64,000 nt of DNA from Sinorhizobium sp. A49. Lineage in GTDB: Bacteria; Pseudomonadota; Alphaproteobacteria; Rhizobiales; Rhizobiaceae. How positions within the stretch are numbered: the first letter of the stretch is position 1; each line of letters begins with the position of its first letter. The notes beneath the pieces were generated by a model that was not told where the DNA came from, made no database searches, and saw only the letters and a program-made list of their open reading frames with translations. Shown in pieces: positions 1-10,500 of this stretch. Where the stretch lies: assembly GCF_002002725.1 (NCBI RefSeq), contig NZ_MUNW01000041.1:62001-126000 (forward strand). The letters are read 5' to 3'. A program made the position numbers and the translations under genes.

Positions 1-149
1 ACGAAACAGCGGGCGACGTAGGTCTTGCCCACCGGATGCACACCGAGAACGGCAAAGGGATCGTCATGCGTGCCGGTGAGAATGGCCGCTATGGCCGGCA
101 TTGACAGCAGGGCTGCGGGTTCCGGGTCCTTGCCGGCCGAAGAGGTCAT
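1..149 (-). CDS. glgB: 1,4-alpha-glucan branching enzyme, N-terminal fragment
   Basis: Only the first 49 codons lie in the window; the gene continues past the left edge. The reading begins MTSSAGKDPEP and reaches a stretch containing THDDPFAVLGVHPVG, which I recognise as the N-terminal (CBM48-side) segment of bacterial GlgB, the enzyme that introduces alpha-1,6 branches into glycogen. Its ATG overlaps the TGA of glgP by four bases (ATGA, 146-149), so the two are translationally coupled in one minus-strand glycogen operon. The identification rests on this short segment and on the neighbour. Confidence 0.85.
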   Translation of the reverse strand, partial: MTSSAGKDPEPAALLSMPAIAAILTGTHDDPFAVLGVHPVGKTYVARCF

Positions 150-2611
150 CCGGCTCTCCAAATTTCTCCGGCATATTGCCGGATGGTGCGATCGGACGAG
201 AACCAGCCCATGCGCGCGGTGTTGCGCACGGCCTGCGAATACCAGGCCGACGGCGTCGTCCACAGTTGGTCGATCTCGCGCTGCGCCTTGGCGTAGGCTT
301 CGAAGTCGGCCGCGACCATGAACCAGTCGTGATTGTAGAGACCATCGACGAGGCTGGTGAACCGGTTGCGGTCATCCGGCGAAAACACACCCGAAGCGAT
401 CGCCTGCAAGGCCTGCGACAGCTCGCGCGAGCCTTCGATGATGGCGCGCGGATTGTGGCCTTCGGCGCGGGCGTTGGTGACTTCTTCAGCCGTCAGGCCG
501 AAGATCTTGATGTTCTCCTCGCCGACCCAGTCGCGCATCTCGACATTGGCGCCGTCGAGCGTGCCGATCGTCAGCGCGCCGTTCAGCGCGAACTTCATGT
601 TGCCGGTGCCGGAGGCTTCCATTCCCGCCGTTGAAATCTGCTCGGACAGATCGGCGGCCGGCACAATGATCTCGGCCAGTGAGACGTTGTAGTTGGGCAC
701 GAAGACGATCTTCAGGAGACCGCGAACCGCCGGGTCGTTGTTGACGACGCGGGCGACGTCGTTGGCCAGCTTGATGATCAGCTTGGCGTTGTGGTAGCTC
801 GGCGCCGCCTTGCCAGCGAACAGTTTCACGCGCGGCACCCAGTCGAGTTCGGGATGCGAGCGGATCTGGTCGTAAAGCGCCACCGCCTCGATGATGTTCA
901 AGAGCTGTCGCTTGTACTCATGGATGCGCTTGATCTGGATGTCGAACATCGCCGACGGGTCGAGCCGGATGCCGAGACGGGCCTGGACGAGCTGGGCGAG
1001 CTTGACCTTGTTGGCACGCTTGACGGCGGCGAACTGCTCCTGGAAATCCGGCTTGTCGGCGAAGGCATCGAGGGCCTGCAGCGCCTCGGTATTGTCCATG
1101 AATTCGTCGCCGATCGCCTCGCGGATCAGGCTGAACAGGCCGGGATTGCACTGCATCAGCCAGCGGCGCGGGGTGATGCCGTTGGTCTTGTTGTTGATAC
1201 GATCGGGGTAGAGCTTGTGCAGGTCGGCAAACACTGTTTCCTTCATCAGCTCGGTATGCAGCGCCGACACGCCGTTGATCGAATGCGAGCCGACAAAGGC
1301 AAGGTTGCCCATGCGCACGCGGCGGTCGCCGCTTTCGTCGATCAGCGAGATGTTGCGGATCTCCTGGTCGGTGGCGCCCTTCTGCTTGCGCGCCTCGATC
1401 AGGATCTTGGCGTTGATCGCATAGACGATCTGCATGTGGCGCGGCAGCAGCCGTTCGAACAGCGGCACGGGCCAACTTTCAAGCGCCTCCGGCAGCAGCG
1501 TGTGGTTGGTGTAGGAAATGGTGCGGCGGGTGATGTCCCAGGCCTGTTCGAAATCAAGGCCGTGCAGGTCGGTCAAGAGCCGGATCAGTTCGGCGATCGA
1601 GACCGCCGGGTGGGTATCGTTGAGCTGGATCGCGACCGCATCGGGCAGCGAGGTGAAATCGGGATATTGCTGCAGGTGGCGACGCAGGATGTCCTGCAGC
1701 GAGGCCGACGAGAAGAAATATTCCTGGCGCAGCCGAAGCTCCTGGCCAGCCGGCGTCGCGTCGGCGGGATAGAGCACGCGCGTCAGGCTTTCGGCCTTGT
1801 TGCTTTCGCGCAGCGCGCCGATGTGGTCGCCGGCGTTGAAGGCGTCGAGCAGGATCGGGTCGATCGGTTGTGCCGTCCAGAGCCGGAGCGTGTTGACGCG
1901 CTTGGCCCGCCAGCCGACAGCGGGGGTGTCGAAAGCGGTGGCGATGACGCGCTCGGCCGGCTTCCAGACGAAACGCTGGATTTCTTCGTCGACATTGGCG
2001 GTCTCGACGATGCCGCCGAAGCCGATCTCATAGGAGCTTTCGCGCCGCTCGAATTCCCAGGGGTTGCCGTGGGCAAGCCAGGTCTCCGGCAATTCCACCT
2101 GCCAGCCATCGGCCATCTGCTGGCGGAACAGGCCGTGCATGTAGCGAATGCCGTAGCCGTAGGCGGGCACGTCGACGGTTGCCATCGATTCCATGAAGCA
2201 GGCAGCAAGACGGCCGAGGCCGCCATTGCCGAGAGCCGCGTCCGGTTCAAGCAATGCGATGATATCGATATCGACGCCGAGCGAGGCGAGCGCATCACGC
2301 ATCTCTTCCATCAGGCCGATATTGGTCATGGCATCGCGCATCAGCCGGCCGATGAGGAACTCGAGCGAGAGATAATAGACGCGCTTGGCACCGGTCGCGT
2401 AGGTCTGGCGGGTCGAATCCATCCACTTGTCGGTGATGCGGTCACGCACCACGAGGATGGCTGCCGTCAGCCAGTCATGCGGCTTGGCGACCTTCGGATC
2501 CTTGCCGATGCGGTACTTCAGGCGTTCGAGAATTTCGACGGCAAGCTGATCGGGTTCGGAGGAACGAAGTGCGGGCTGCGGCAGTTCGTTGGCGGAAATC
2601 TTGTTCATCAT
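146..2611 (-). CDS. glgP: Glycogen/starch phosphorylase
   Basis: An 821-residue protein, the normal length for GT35 alpha-glucan phosphorylases, which release glucose-1-phosphate from glycogen in the cytoplasm using pyridoxal phosphate. Visible family segments are YYLSLEFLIGRLMRDAMTN, ALGNGGLGRLAACFMES, TNHTLLPEALESWPV, the PLP-lysine region EASGTGNMKFALNGALTIG near the C-terminus, and IQVKRIHEYKRQ-like IQIKRIHEYKRQLLN. The start MMNKISANEL is preceded by an AAGGG-type ribosome binding site. It is followed directly by glgB with a 4-base overlap. Upstream (2612-2787) there is no gene, so this is probably the first gene of the operon visible here. Confidence 0.97.
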   Translation of the reverse strand: MMNKISANELPQPALRSSEPDQLAVEILERLKYRIGKDPKVAKPHDWLTAAILVVRDRITDKWMDSTRQTYATGAKRVYYLSLEFLIGRLMRDAMTNIGLMEEMRDALASLGVDIDIIALLEPDAALGNGGLGRLAACFMESMATVDVPAYGYGIRYMHGLFRQQMADGWQVELPETWLAHGNPWEFERRESSYEIGFGGIVETANVDEEIQRFVWKPAERVIATAFDTPAVGWRAKRVNTLRLWTAQPIDPILLDAFNAGDHIGALRESNKAESLTRVLYPADATPAGQELRLRQEYFFSSASLQDILRRHLQQYPDFTSLPDAVAIQLNDTHPAVSIAELIRLLTDLHGLDFEQAWDITRRTISYTNHTLLPEALESWPVPLFERLLPRHMQIVYAINAKILIEARKQKGATDQEIRNISLIDESGDRRVRMGNLAFVGSHSINGVSALHTELMKETVFADLHKLYPDRINNKTNGITPRRWLMQCNPGLFSLIREAIGDEFMDNTEALQALDAFADKPDFQEQFAAVKRANKVKLAQLVQARLGIRLDPSAMFDIQIKRIHEYKRQLLNIIEAVALYDQIRSHPELDWVPRVKLFAGKAAPSYHNAKLIIKLANDVARVVNNDPAVRGLLKIVFVPNYNVSLAEIIVPAADLSEQISTAGMEASGTGNMKFALNGALTIGTLDGANVEMRDWVGEENIKIFGLTAEEVTNARAEGHNPRAIIEGSRELSQALQAIASGVFSPDDRNRFTSLVDGLYNHDWFMVAADFEAYAKAQREIDQLWTTPSAWYSQAVRNTARMGWFSSDRTIRQYAGEIWRAG

Positions 2612-2783
2612 CAGAACTGTCTTACCCTTTTGCGTTGGGAGGTCGCAGGCCGGAACCGACCGGGGATGGGCAATTTATGCATCGATCCGAAGCGCTTGCA
2701 ACAGCTGTTTTTAAAAGGATTAGAATTGCCTGAATAGTAGGGATGCGCGACGAAGAACTGTGGCTTTGACCGTCGCGCCGACG

Positions 2784-2814
2784 AAAAATGCCGCCCGGCT
2801 GGACCGGGCGGCAT
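2784..2814 (-). terminator. Intrinsic terminator after the TadG-like gene
   Basis: Perfect 11-bp stem (2788-2798 with 2804-2814, five-base loop) of sequence ATGCCGCCCGG/CCGGGCGGCAT. On the minus strand the stem is followed by a run of T (A run at 2784-2788 on the plus strand). It lies just downstream of the gene ending at 2837. Confidence 0.85.
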
Positions 2815-2836
2815 AATGGTGCGCGCTTTTGTTTGT

Positions 2837-4087
2837 TTACTTGGTCAGGCGGGTTGCCATGGCCGAGGCCTTCTCGCCGATCGCCTTGAAGGCTGCGATC
2901 AAGTCGGCAGCTTCATCCGCCTCGAAGTAGTTGGCCGCGGTCGTCGCGCAGGCCTTGAGCAGTTTCTGGCCGCGGTCGGGTGCCATGAAGGCGACGGTGT
3001 AGACCTGAACGTTGTTCTTGCGTGCCGTATCGCACCATTGCAGCGTCACGGTATCGTCGCTGGTGTTGTTGTTGTCGCCATCGGTCATGAAGACGATGTA
3101 CTTCGTGGCAATCTGACCATTCTTGGCCTTGTGCGCCGTGTCCTCGGTGGTCGCGGTGACCTTGCCGTAAGCCGTCTTGAAGGCGTTGCCGGATGCCGTG
3201 CCGCCGGTTGCAACGAGGGCGTTGACGTAGGTACCTGTTCCAGCCGTTCCCCAGGCGAGATTGCCAGCGGTGTCCTGCGCCGAATTGTAGGAAATGGCCG
3301 CCGTGCGGACGTAGACTTCCTTCGGATCAGCCGTCTTGAGCTGCGTGAGCAGATCTTTCACTGCTGTCTTCAAGGCATCGACCTTCGTGACATAGCAGGG
3401 GCTGGTGGCCTTGAGGTTCGGGTATTTGCCCCAGTTCGCCTCGGTGTAGTTCGGGCACGACGTCTTCGTCGTGTCCTTGGTGTTGGTCTTCCAGGCCATG
3501 GAGCCGGAACGGTCGAGGACGAGGTACATCGACAGCGCGTTCTTGGTTTCGGTGGCGCTTTCTGCTGTGGCCCGGGTTTCGAGCAGTATCGAATCCTGCC
3601 CAAGAAGGCGTGTCATCGCGTTGAACTGGATCGTCTTCTTGTTGGCGACCGTCACCTTGAAGGATTTGCCGGTCGCGCCGTTGGCGCTCTCGAGAATGTC
3701 GACCGTCGAGGAGTTGACTTCCAGCTCTTCAGGCGGTGCCGATTTGGCCGATGCGAGAGAACCGCTGACCGGGGCGCCACTGTCGTCGGCCGGAACGTCG
3801 ACGACACTGCCGGCGGTTTGCGCCTTGAGGAAGTTTGCCGCAATTTCCTTGGCCTTCGCGATATCGGGCTTTTCTTTCGATACCAGGGCCGAGGCCGCCG
3901 CAAGTGCTGCCGCGTCGGCCGCATCCTGCATCTGGTTTTTGGTGGTTACCATCTTGGCCATGTCAATGGCGACGCCACCGGCGGCAAGGATCAATGGCAT
4001 TACCAAGGCTGCCATTATGCCGAAATTGCCGCCACGGTCCTTCAGCATAGCCATGAAGGACCGGTTGATCGTGGATCGTTTTCCCAT
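2837..4087 (-). CDS. TadE/TadG-type pilus-assembly protein with von Willebrand A domain
   Basis: A 416-residue protein. The N-terminus has a basic leader followed by a hydrophobic segment (around residues 20-45, GNFGIMAALVMPLILAAGG) and the TadE-like stretch with an alanine-rich helix (MQDAADAAALAAASAL). The C-terminal half is a von Willebrand factor A domain with a MIDAS motif DRSGSMAW near residue 190 and the MTDGDNNN strand further on. Proteins of this type (Flp pilus assembly TadG-like) sit in the inner membrane with the vWA domain outside. ATG at 4087 is preferred over a TTG five codons upstream because GGGGTG is well placed as ribosome binding site. No other tad/cpa genes are adjacent, so it is an orphan copy and its role in pilus assembly is uncertain. 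Confidence 0.85.
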   Translation of the reverse strand: MGKRSTINRSFMAMLKDRGGNFGIMAALVMPLILAAGGVAIDMAKMVTTKNQMQDAADAAALAAASALVSKEKPDIAKAKEIAANFLKAQTAGSVVDVPADDSGAPVSGSLASAKSAPPEELEVNSSTVDILESANGATGKSFKVTVANKKTIQFNAMTRLLGQDSILLETRATAESATETKNALSMYLVLDRSGSMAWKTNTKDTTKTSCPNYTEANWGKYPNLKATSPCYVTKVDALKTAVKDLLTQLKTADPKEVYVRTAAISYNSAQDTAGNLAWGTAGTGTYVNALVATGGTASGNAFKTAYGKVTATTEDTAHKAKNGQIATKYIVFMTDGDNNNTSDDTVTLQWCDTARKNNVQVYTVAFMAPDRGQKLLKACATTAANYFEADEAADLIAAFKAIGEKASAMATRLTK

Positions 4088-4262
4088 CTCTGCACACCCC
4101 AAGGAACACGTTGCAAGCTTGAGGCGACATTAGCGGCGATGACTTACGATATCGTTCAGGCGATAGAATCAATTTTACCGGAATGCCGGAAATCCAGTGC
4201 TTACAGCAGGTTCCGGCGATGTCGTGGTGTTTGAAAACGGGAATGCGATGTCTCGAAACGGG

Positions 4263-5141
4263 TCAGGTGACCGGAATGACGTCAACGGCCTGTTCGGTCT
4301 TCTGTCCGCCGTAACTCTTCAAGACGCCGATGACGGGTGCGACGTCACCGTAGTCGCGGCCATGGCCGACGACGATATGGTCGGTTCCTGCGGGGATATT
4401 GTTGGTTGGGTCGAGTTCCAACCAGCCGGCGGTGGTGCCGCACCAGATGCGAACCCAAGCGTGCATGGCGTCGGCGCCTTCCAGGCGTTCCTTGCCCTCA
4501 GGGGGAATTGTTCTTAAGAATCCGCTAACATATCCGGCGGGGATGCCGAGGCTTCTCAGCGCCACGATCATCACATGGGTGAAATCCTGGCAGACGCCGC
4601 GCTTGAGTGCGAAGGCTTCGGCCGGTGTGGTGTTCACCGTCGTCGCTTCGGCGTCGTAGACGAAGTCCCGGTGGATGCGGGCGCAGATCGCAGTGGCAAT
4701 CTGGCGGATCGTCATGCCGGGCGTGACCTCGGCTTGCGCGTAGTCCGCGATTTCCGGCGCCTCTGCGAGCAGTGGGCTCGGACCGACGAAATGATGCGGG
4801 GCGTCCGGCTCGACCGACCAGCAGGCGGCCAGCTCCATGGGCAAGCGGGAAAGATCCGCCGAAAAGTCTGCTGTCAGCGGCAGCGGCTCCACCTGTACGC
4901 GCGCCTGCATCCGGATGACGAGATCGTCATGGGCGGAGCGGAACAGGATGGCCGTGAAGGGATTGGAGAAGAAGTCGACGCTTTCGGAGCGTTCCGCCGG
5001 CATCGGGTGGCAACTGAGCGAGCCGACGACGAGCCGCTGCCGGCCTGGCAGCGTCGCCGGCAACACGCGAACCAGATGGCGCCCGCCGGACACGGGCACT
5101 TCGTAGCCGTAGGTGATCTTCAGGCTGATATCGTAGAGCAT
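4263..5141 (-). CDS. Transglutaminase-like cysteine peptidase family protein
   Basis: A 292-residue protein with the bacterial transglutaminase N-terminal beta domain (about residues 1-90) and a transglutaminase core. The catalytic triad is visible: Cys184 in RGVCQDFTHV, His227 in ADAMHAWVRIW and Asp244 in WLELDPTNN. No signal peptide, so cytoplasmic. It is the last gene of a three-gene minus-strand operon, 15 bases after the ATP-grasp/alpha-E gene. In this genomic context such proteins are predicted to be peptidases or amide-bond-processing enzymes acting on products of the neighbouring ligases; that role is inference from family context. Confidence 0.92.
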   Translation of the reverse strand: MLYDISLKITYGYEVPVSGGRHLVRVLPATLPGRQRLVVGSLSCHPMPAERSESVDFFSNPFTAILFRSAHDDLVIRMQARVQVEPLPLTADFSADLSRLPMELAACWSVEPDAPHHFVGPSPLLAEAPEIADYAQAEVTPGMTIRQIATAICARIHRDFVYDAEATTVNTTPAEAFALKRGVCQDFTHVMIVALRSLGIPAGYVSGFLRTIPPEGKERLEGADAMHAWVRIWCGTTAGWLELDPTNNIPAGTDHIVVGHGRDYGDVAPVIGVLKSYGGQKTEQAVDVIPVT

Positions 5142-5156
5142 GGTCGTGTCCTGCGG

Positions 5157-7565
5157 TCAGCCGAGATAGGTGTTGGCGAGAATGTTGGAAAGCTCTTCGA
5201 GGTCCCGTTCCAGCCTGTTGTAGACGCCGAGGTTCATGGCCTCCGGCGTCATGACGGCAAGGCCGGAATGCAGGCGCATCGCCTCGCGGTAGAAGGGCGA
5301 CATCTGGCCGTTGACGAAGGCGTTCGGCAGAAGCTCGACCTCGGTCTTGATCTCGTTCAACTGGTAGAGCACCGAGCGCGGGTTGAGCGGATCGAGTGCC
5401 AGAAGGTCGGTTACGGTGAGTGCGGCCGTGTTGACGTTGTAGCGTCGGCGGTGGGTCATGACGCTGTCGCCGATCTCAAGCAGCATGTCGTAGGCGCCAT
5501 CGGGTGCGTTGGGACCCGACATATGGCCGAGCAGCCGCGTCATGTGCAGGCCACGCTCGATATAGCGGCCGATCGACAGGAAGCGCCAGCCGGTGAAGCG
5601 GTACATGTTTTCGTGCACGAGACCGGCAAAGCCGGCAAGCTTGCGCAAGAGCACGGTCATGGCGCGGGTGGCATCGTCGCCCGATTGCACCGTCGCATGG
5701 AACTTTCGCGCCGTCTGCGACAGATCGTTGAGCGCCAGCCATCCGTCCGGCGAGAAGCGGTCCCGGATATTGCCGGCGCTGAAGAGCGCGCTGGAGATAT
5801 TGGCCAGCAGGCTGTCGGGCACGGCCTGGCGGGTATCGATATCCAGCGCCGCCAGATAGTCGGTCACATCCTGGAGCAGCGGCAGGCTCGGGTCGGCAGT
5901 CTCGGCAAAGCGGCCGTGCCAGGCACGCAGGATGCGCAACGCCCCTTCCGCCCGCTCGATGTAGCGGCCGAGCCAGAACAGATTGTCGGCGGCCCGACTC
6001 GGCAGGCTTCCCGGCATGTTGCGGGTGAAGCTTTCTTCGGCCGGCAGAAGGGTGGTGCGTTCGACCGGCCGATCGCTGACGATCCAGACGTCGGCCGCCG
6101 TGCCGCCGGCCTGCATGGCGATGGCGGCAACGTCGTCGCCGGAACCGATGCGGGCAAAACCGCCGGGCATGATCTGCCAGCCGTCGCGCGTTCGGGCGGC
6201 AAAGACGCGCAGGCTCATCGGGCGTGGCGTCAGGCGGCCGCGCACCCAGGCCGGCGTGGTCGACAGCGTCACCGCCTCCTGGCCGACAAGCCTTCCGCCC
6301 TCGGCATCGAGCCAATCGGGGATCGCTGCTCTGTCCCGTTCGGCAAGCGTCGCGCCGAGCACGGATTGGCTGTTGTCGTCGAAGAAGGGACGTGTCGCAT
6401 AGGCCGGACCAATGACCATGCGCTCGATGTTGGCGGCAACCTCGGCCCGCTCGGACGTCTGGCCGCACCACCAGGTGGCGATCGACGGAAGCTTCTGGTC
6501 CTCGCCAAGCAGGTGCCGGCAGATCGCCGGCATGAAAGCGAGAAATGCGCGGGTTTCGACGATGCCGGAGCCAAGTGCGTTGACGATGGCGACGGACCCG
6601 GCCCGGAGAGCCTCGACGATGCCCGGCGTGCCGATATGCGAGGACTGGTTCAGTTCCAGCGGATCGGCGAAGGCGGCGTCGAGGCGGCGCCAGAGAACAC
6701 CGACAGGCTTCAGCCCGGCGACGGTGCGCACCATCACCCGGCCGCCGACAACCGTCAGGTCTTCGCCTTCCAAGAGCATGAAGCCGAGATAGCGGGCGAT
6801 ATAGGCATGCTCGAAATAGGTCTCGTTGGCGATGCCGGGCGAAAGCACCGCGATGCGATCATCCGGGTGCAGCTTGCGCGCCTGCAGCGTGTCGCGGAAG
6901 GCGCCGAAGAAGCCGGCGAGGCGATGCACGTGGGTTTCGGCATAGAGATTGGAAAAGGCGCGGGTGGTGGCGACCCGGTTTTCGAGTGCGAAGCCGGCGC
7001 CGGACGGTGCCTCGGTGCGATCGGAAAGCACCCACCAGTTGCCATCAGGCCCGCGGCCGATCTCGAAGGAGATGAATTGCAGGAAATGGCCATCGGCCGG
7101 TTTGACGCCGACGAGCGGCCGGAGAAATTCGGGGTTGGACGCGACAAGCGCCGGCGGCAGCAGGCCTTCGCGCACCAGCCGGTTTTCGCCGTAGACGTCG
7201 GCGACCACCTTCTCCAGAAGCTCGGCCCGCTGGATGAGCCCTTGCGAGACCGTCGCCCATTCATTCTCGTCGATCAGAACCGGGATATGGGACAGCGGCC
7301 AGCTTCTCTCCGAGCTGTCCTTGCCGCCATAGACCCGATAGAAGACGCCGGCATCGCGCAGATAGCGGTCGGCGCGGGCGAAGCGGTTGGCAAGCTCGGT
7401 GTCGTCGAGGCGGCCGAGCGTCGAAAGCAGCCGCTGCCAGACGGGCCGCACGTTGCCTTGCGCGTCGAGCATCTCGTCGGCAATGCCGGGAAGTGCGCGA
7501 TAGCCGAAGACCGGATCGTCATCGATGCCCTGCCGGTCTGCGGCTGCTGTCTGCTTCTTCGCCAT
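5157..7565 (-). CDS. Circularly permuted ATP-grasp / alpha-E domain fusion protein
   Basis: An 802-residue protein joining two domains that are often separate genes (COG2308 and COG2307). The circularly permuted ATP-grasp part (DUF404/DUF407 type) spans roughly residues 20-490 and contains HIPVLIDENEW, LSPGIANETYFEHAYIAR and LNQSSHIGTPGIVEALRAG. The alpha-helical alpha-E domain (DUF403) starts near residue 515 with SRAADNLFWLGRYIERAEG and runs to the end, with a second GRYIERGLHMTRLL segment. ATP-grasp enzymes of this group are predicted to form amide bonds; alpha-E is a predicted partner domain of unknown mechanism. Its ATG follows the TAA of the upstream gene with no gap, so the two are almost certainly co-translated. 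Confidence 0.93.
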   Translation of the reverse strand: MAKKQTAAADRQGIDDDPVFGYRALPGIADEMLDAQGNVRPVWQRLLSTLGRLDDTELANRFARADRYLRDAGVFYRVYGGKDSSERSWPLSHIPVLIDENEWATVSQGLIQRAELLEKVVADVYGENRLVREGLLPPALVASNPEFLRPLVGVKPADGHFLQFISFEIGRGPDGNWWVLSDRTEAPSGAGFALENRVATTRAFSNLYAETHVHRLAGFFGAFRDTLQARKLHPDDRIAVLSPGIANETYFEHAYIARYLGFMLLEGEDLTVVGGRVMVRTVAGLKPVGVLWRRLDAAFADPLELNQSSHIGTPGIVEALRAGSVAIVNALGSGIVETRAFLAFMPAICRHLLGEDQKLPSIATWWCGQTSERAEVAANIERMVIGPAYATRPFFDDNSQSVLGATLAERDRAAIPDWLDAEGGRLVGQEAVTLSTTPAWVRGRLTPRPMSLRVFAARTRDGWQIMPGGFARIGSGDDVAAIAMQAGGTAADVWIVSDRPVERTTLLPAEESFTRNMPGSLPSRAADNLFWLGRYIERAEGALRILRAWHGRFAETADPSLPLLQDVTDYLAALDIDTRQAVPDSLLANISSALFSAGNIRDRFSPDGWLALNDLSQTARKFHATVQSGDDATRAMTVLLRKLAGFAGLVHENMYRFTGWRFLSIGRYIERGLHMTRLLGHMSGPNAPDGAYDMLLEIGDSVMTHRRRYNVNTAALTVTDLLALDPLNPRSVLYQLNEIKTEVELLPNAFVNGQMSPFYREAMRLHSGLAVMTPEAMNLGVYNRLERDLEELSNILANTYLG

Positions 7566-10500
7566 TTACGCTCCTGGCGGACGCCTGAGATCAAGCGTCA
7601 GCGGAAATTCCATCGACGGGCTTTCCGGGTGAAGCAGGTAGCCTCCCGGGGTGTGACCCCAGGGCTCGAACCGCGCCAGTCGCCGCGCTTCTGCCTCGTT
7701 GCCATTGACCGGAAATGTCTCGTAGCTGCGCCCGCCCGGGTGGGCGACGTGGTAGACGCATCCGCCAATCGCCCGATTCGACCATGTATCATAGATATCG
7801 AATGCAAGGGGAGTGTTCACGGGCAAAACCGGGTGCAGGCCGGCGGACGGCTGCCAGGCCTTGTAGCGGACGCCGGCAACGGCACTGCCGTTGGCGCCGA
7901 TCTTGGAAAGAGGCACGGGACGACCGTTGCAGGTGACCGTGTAGCGCCCGGGATTGGGCGTATCGAGCTTGACCTGCAGTCGCTCGACGGAGCTGTCGAC
8001 ATAGCGAACGGTGCCGCCGATCGCCCCTTGTTCGCCCATCACATGCCAGGGCTCCAGCGCCTGGCGGATTTCCAGCTTGCCGCCCTCGTATTCGACCTGA
8101 CCACAGAAAGGGAAGCGGAACTCGAGCTGGGCTTCGAACCATTCCGGGCGAAGGTCGAAGCCGTGAGCGCGCAGGTCGGCAAGGACTTCAAGAAAATCCT
8201 GCCAGACATGATGCGGCAGCATGAAGCGATCGTGCAGGGCCGTGCCCCAGCGCACGAAGCGGCCATCGAGCGGGTGCTTCCAGAAGCGGGCGATGAGCGC
8301 GCGCACCAGCAGCTGCTGGGCAAGCGACATGCGGGCGTTCGGCGGCATCTCGAAGCCGCGGAACTCGACGAGGCCGAGGCGGCCGGTCGGCCCGTCCGGC
8401 GAAAACAGCTTGTCGATGCAGATTTCGGCGCGGTGGGTGTTGCCGGTGACATCGACGAGCAGGTTGCGGAACAGCCGATCGACCAGCCAGGGCAGCGGTG
8501 GCGGCGTTGCCGAGCCGGGCAGCGGCACCTGCGCCAGCGCGATTTCCAGTTCGTAGAGCTGGTCGTGCCGGGCCTCGTCGATGCGCGGGGCCTGGCTCGT
8601 CGGCCCGATGAACATGCCGGAGAACAGGTAGGAGAGTGCCGGATGGCGCTGCCAATAGAGCGCGATGCTTTTCAAAAGGTCGGGACGGCGGAGGAACGGG
8701 CTGTCATTGGGGTTGGCGCCGCCGACGACGACGTGATTGCCGCCGCCAGTGCCGGTGTGGCGGCCGTCGATCATGAACTTGTCGGCGCCGAGCCGGCTTT
8801 GACGCGCCTCTTCGTACACCGCCGTAGTGATATCGACGCACTCCTGCCAGCTGGCGGCCGGATGGATGTTGACCTCGATGACGCCGGGGTCGGGTGCCAC
8901 GCGGATGACGTTGATGCGCTCGTCGTGCGGGGGGGCGTAGCCTTCGATATGCAGCGGCAGGCCGAGGGCTGAGGCCGCCCGTTCGGTCGAAGCGATCAGG
9001 TCGAGATACTCCTCGATGCTCGTGGTTGGTGGCATGAAGACGCAGAGCCTGCCGTCGCGCGGCTCGACGCTAATGGCGGTGCGCACCAGTCCGGCGATTT
9101 CATCGCGTGGCGGGGCTTGAGGACTTTCAGGCGTTTCCGATGCCTGGAAACGCGAGTGCTGCTGGCGCGTGCTGGTTTCGGCGAAATCCGGCAGATCGTA
9201 ACGCGGAACGGTCGGGTCAACAGGATGGATATAGGGATAGGCCGACGGCGGGACATAGGGCAGGGCGCCGAGCGGAAGACGATAACCGACGGGGCTGTCG
9301 CCGGGAACGAGGAAGATGCGGCCGCGGCGTGTCTGCCATTTCTCGCTCATCCAGCGCACGCCGGTCGCCTGCGCATTCCAGGCCTGCACCGGCAGCACGT
9401 AGCCGGTCGGTGCCGTCAGGCCGCGCTCGAACACGCGGGCCATGCGGCTGCGCTCCTCGGGATCCTTCAGCTTGGAATTGGCCGGATCGACATTGTCGGG
9501 AAGGTTCGCCTCCTTGAGCAGCCAGTCGGCCGGATCTTCGAAGGCCGGCACCACCATCTCGGCCGGCACGTTCAATTCGGCGGCCACCACATGGAGCAGG
9601 CGCTCCGCGTCCCCGGCCGTCACGTCATGGCGCCCGTTTTCCTCGGCAATGAGATCGGGCTCGCGCCAGATCGGCACGCCGTCCTTTCGCCAGTAGAGCG
9701 AGAAGGTCCAGCGCGGCAGGCTTTCGCCCGGATACCACTTGCCCTGGCCGTAATGCAGGAAACCGCCGGGTGCGAAGCGTTCGCGCAGCCTGCGGATGAG
9801 GATATCCGCCTTTTCGCGTTTGGTCGGCCCGACGGCCTCGGTGTTCCATTCCTCGGCTTCGAAGTCGTCGATCGACACGAAGGTCGGCTCGCCGCCCATC
9901 GTCAGGCGCACGTCGTTTTCGGAAAGCACCTGGTCGACATGTTTGCCAAGCGCGTTCAACGCTTCCCAGCTTTCGTCGGAGAACGGTTTGGTGATGCGCG
10001 GATGCTCGGCGACGCGCGAAACCTTCATATCGAAGGCAAAGTCGGTGCGGGTCGCGGGATCTCCGAAGAAGCCGCCGGAGATCGGGGCGGCGTTGCGGTA
10101 ATGCGGCGTGGCGGCGAGCGGAATATGGCTCTCGCCCGTCAGAAGGCCCGAGGTCGGGTCAAGGCCGACCCAGCCGGCGCCCGGCAGGTAGACCTCGGCC
10201 CAGGCGTGCAGGTCGGTAAAGTCGCGCTCGGTTCCGGACGGGCCGTCGAGCGCCTTGAGATCGGGCGCAAGCTGGATGAGATAGCCCGACACGAATCGGG
10301 CGGCATAACCCAGGTTGCGCAGGATCTGCACAAGCAGCCAGCTCGAATCCCGGCACGATCCTCTGGCCGACGTCAGCGTTTCCTCCGGCAGCTGGACGCC
10401 GGGCTCCATGCGGATGACATAGCCGACGTCCTGCTGGAGCCTGGCATTGAGGCCGACGACCATGTCGATGGTGCGCTGCCGCGAGCGATCGACGGTCGCC

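Noticed and set aside
791..2737. A 648-codon plus-strand open frame opposite glgP.
   Set aside because: Antisense shadow of a well-identified gene; no ribosome binding site or domain.
2611..2814. A 67-codon minus-strand frame between glgP and the TadG-like gene.
   Set aside because: It begins inside the terminator hairpin and has no ribosome binding site.
4575..8972. A 1465-codon open frame on the plus strand opposite the transglutaminase/ATP-grasp operon.
   Set aside because: It mirrors two real genes with intact catalytic motifs, has no family character and is explained by high-GC codon bias on the other strand.
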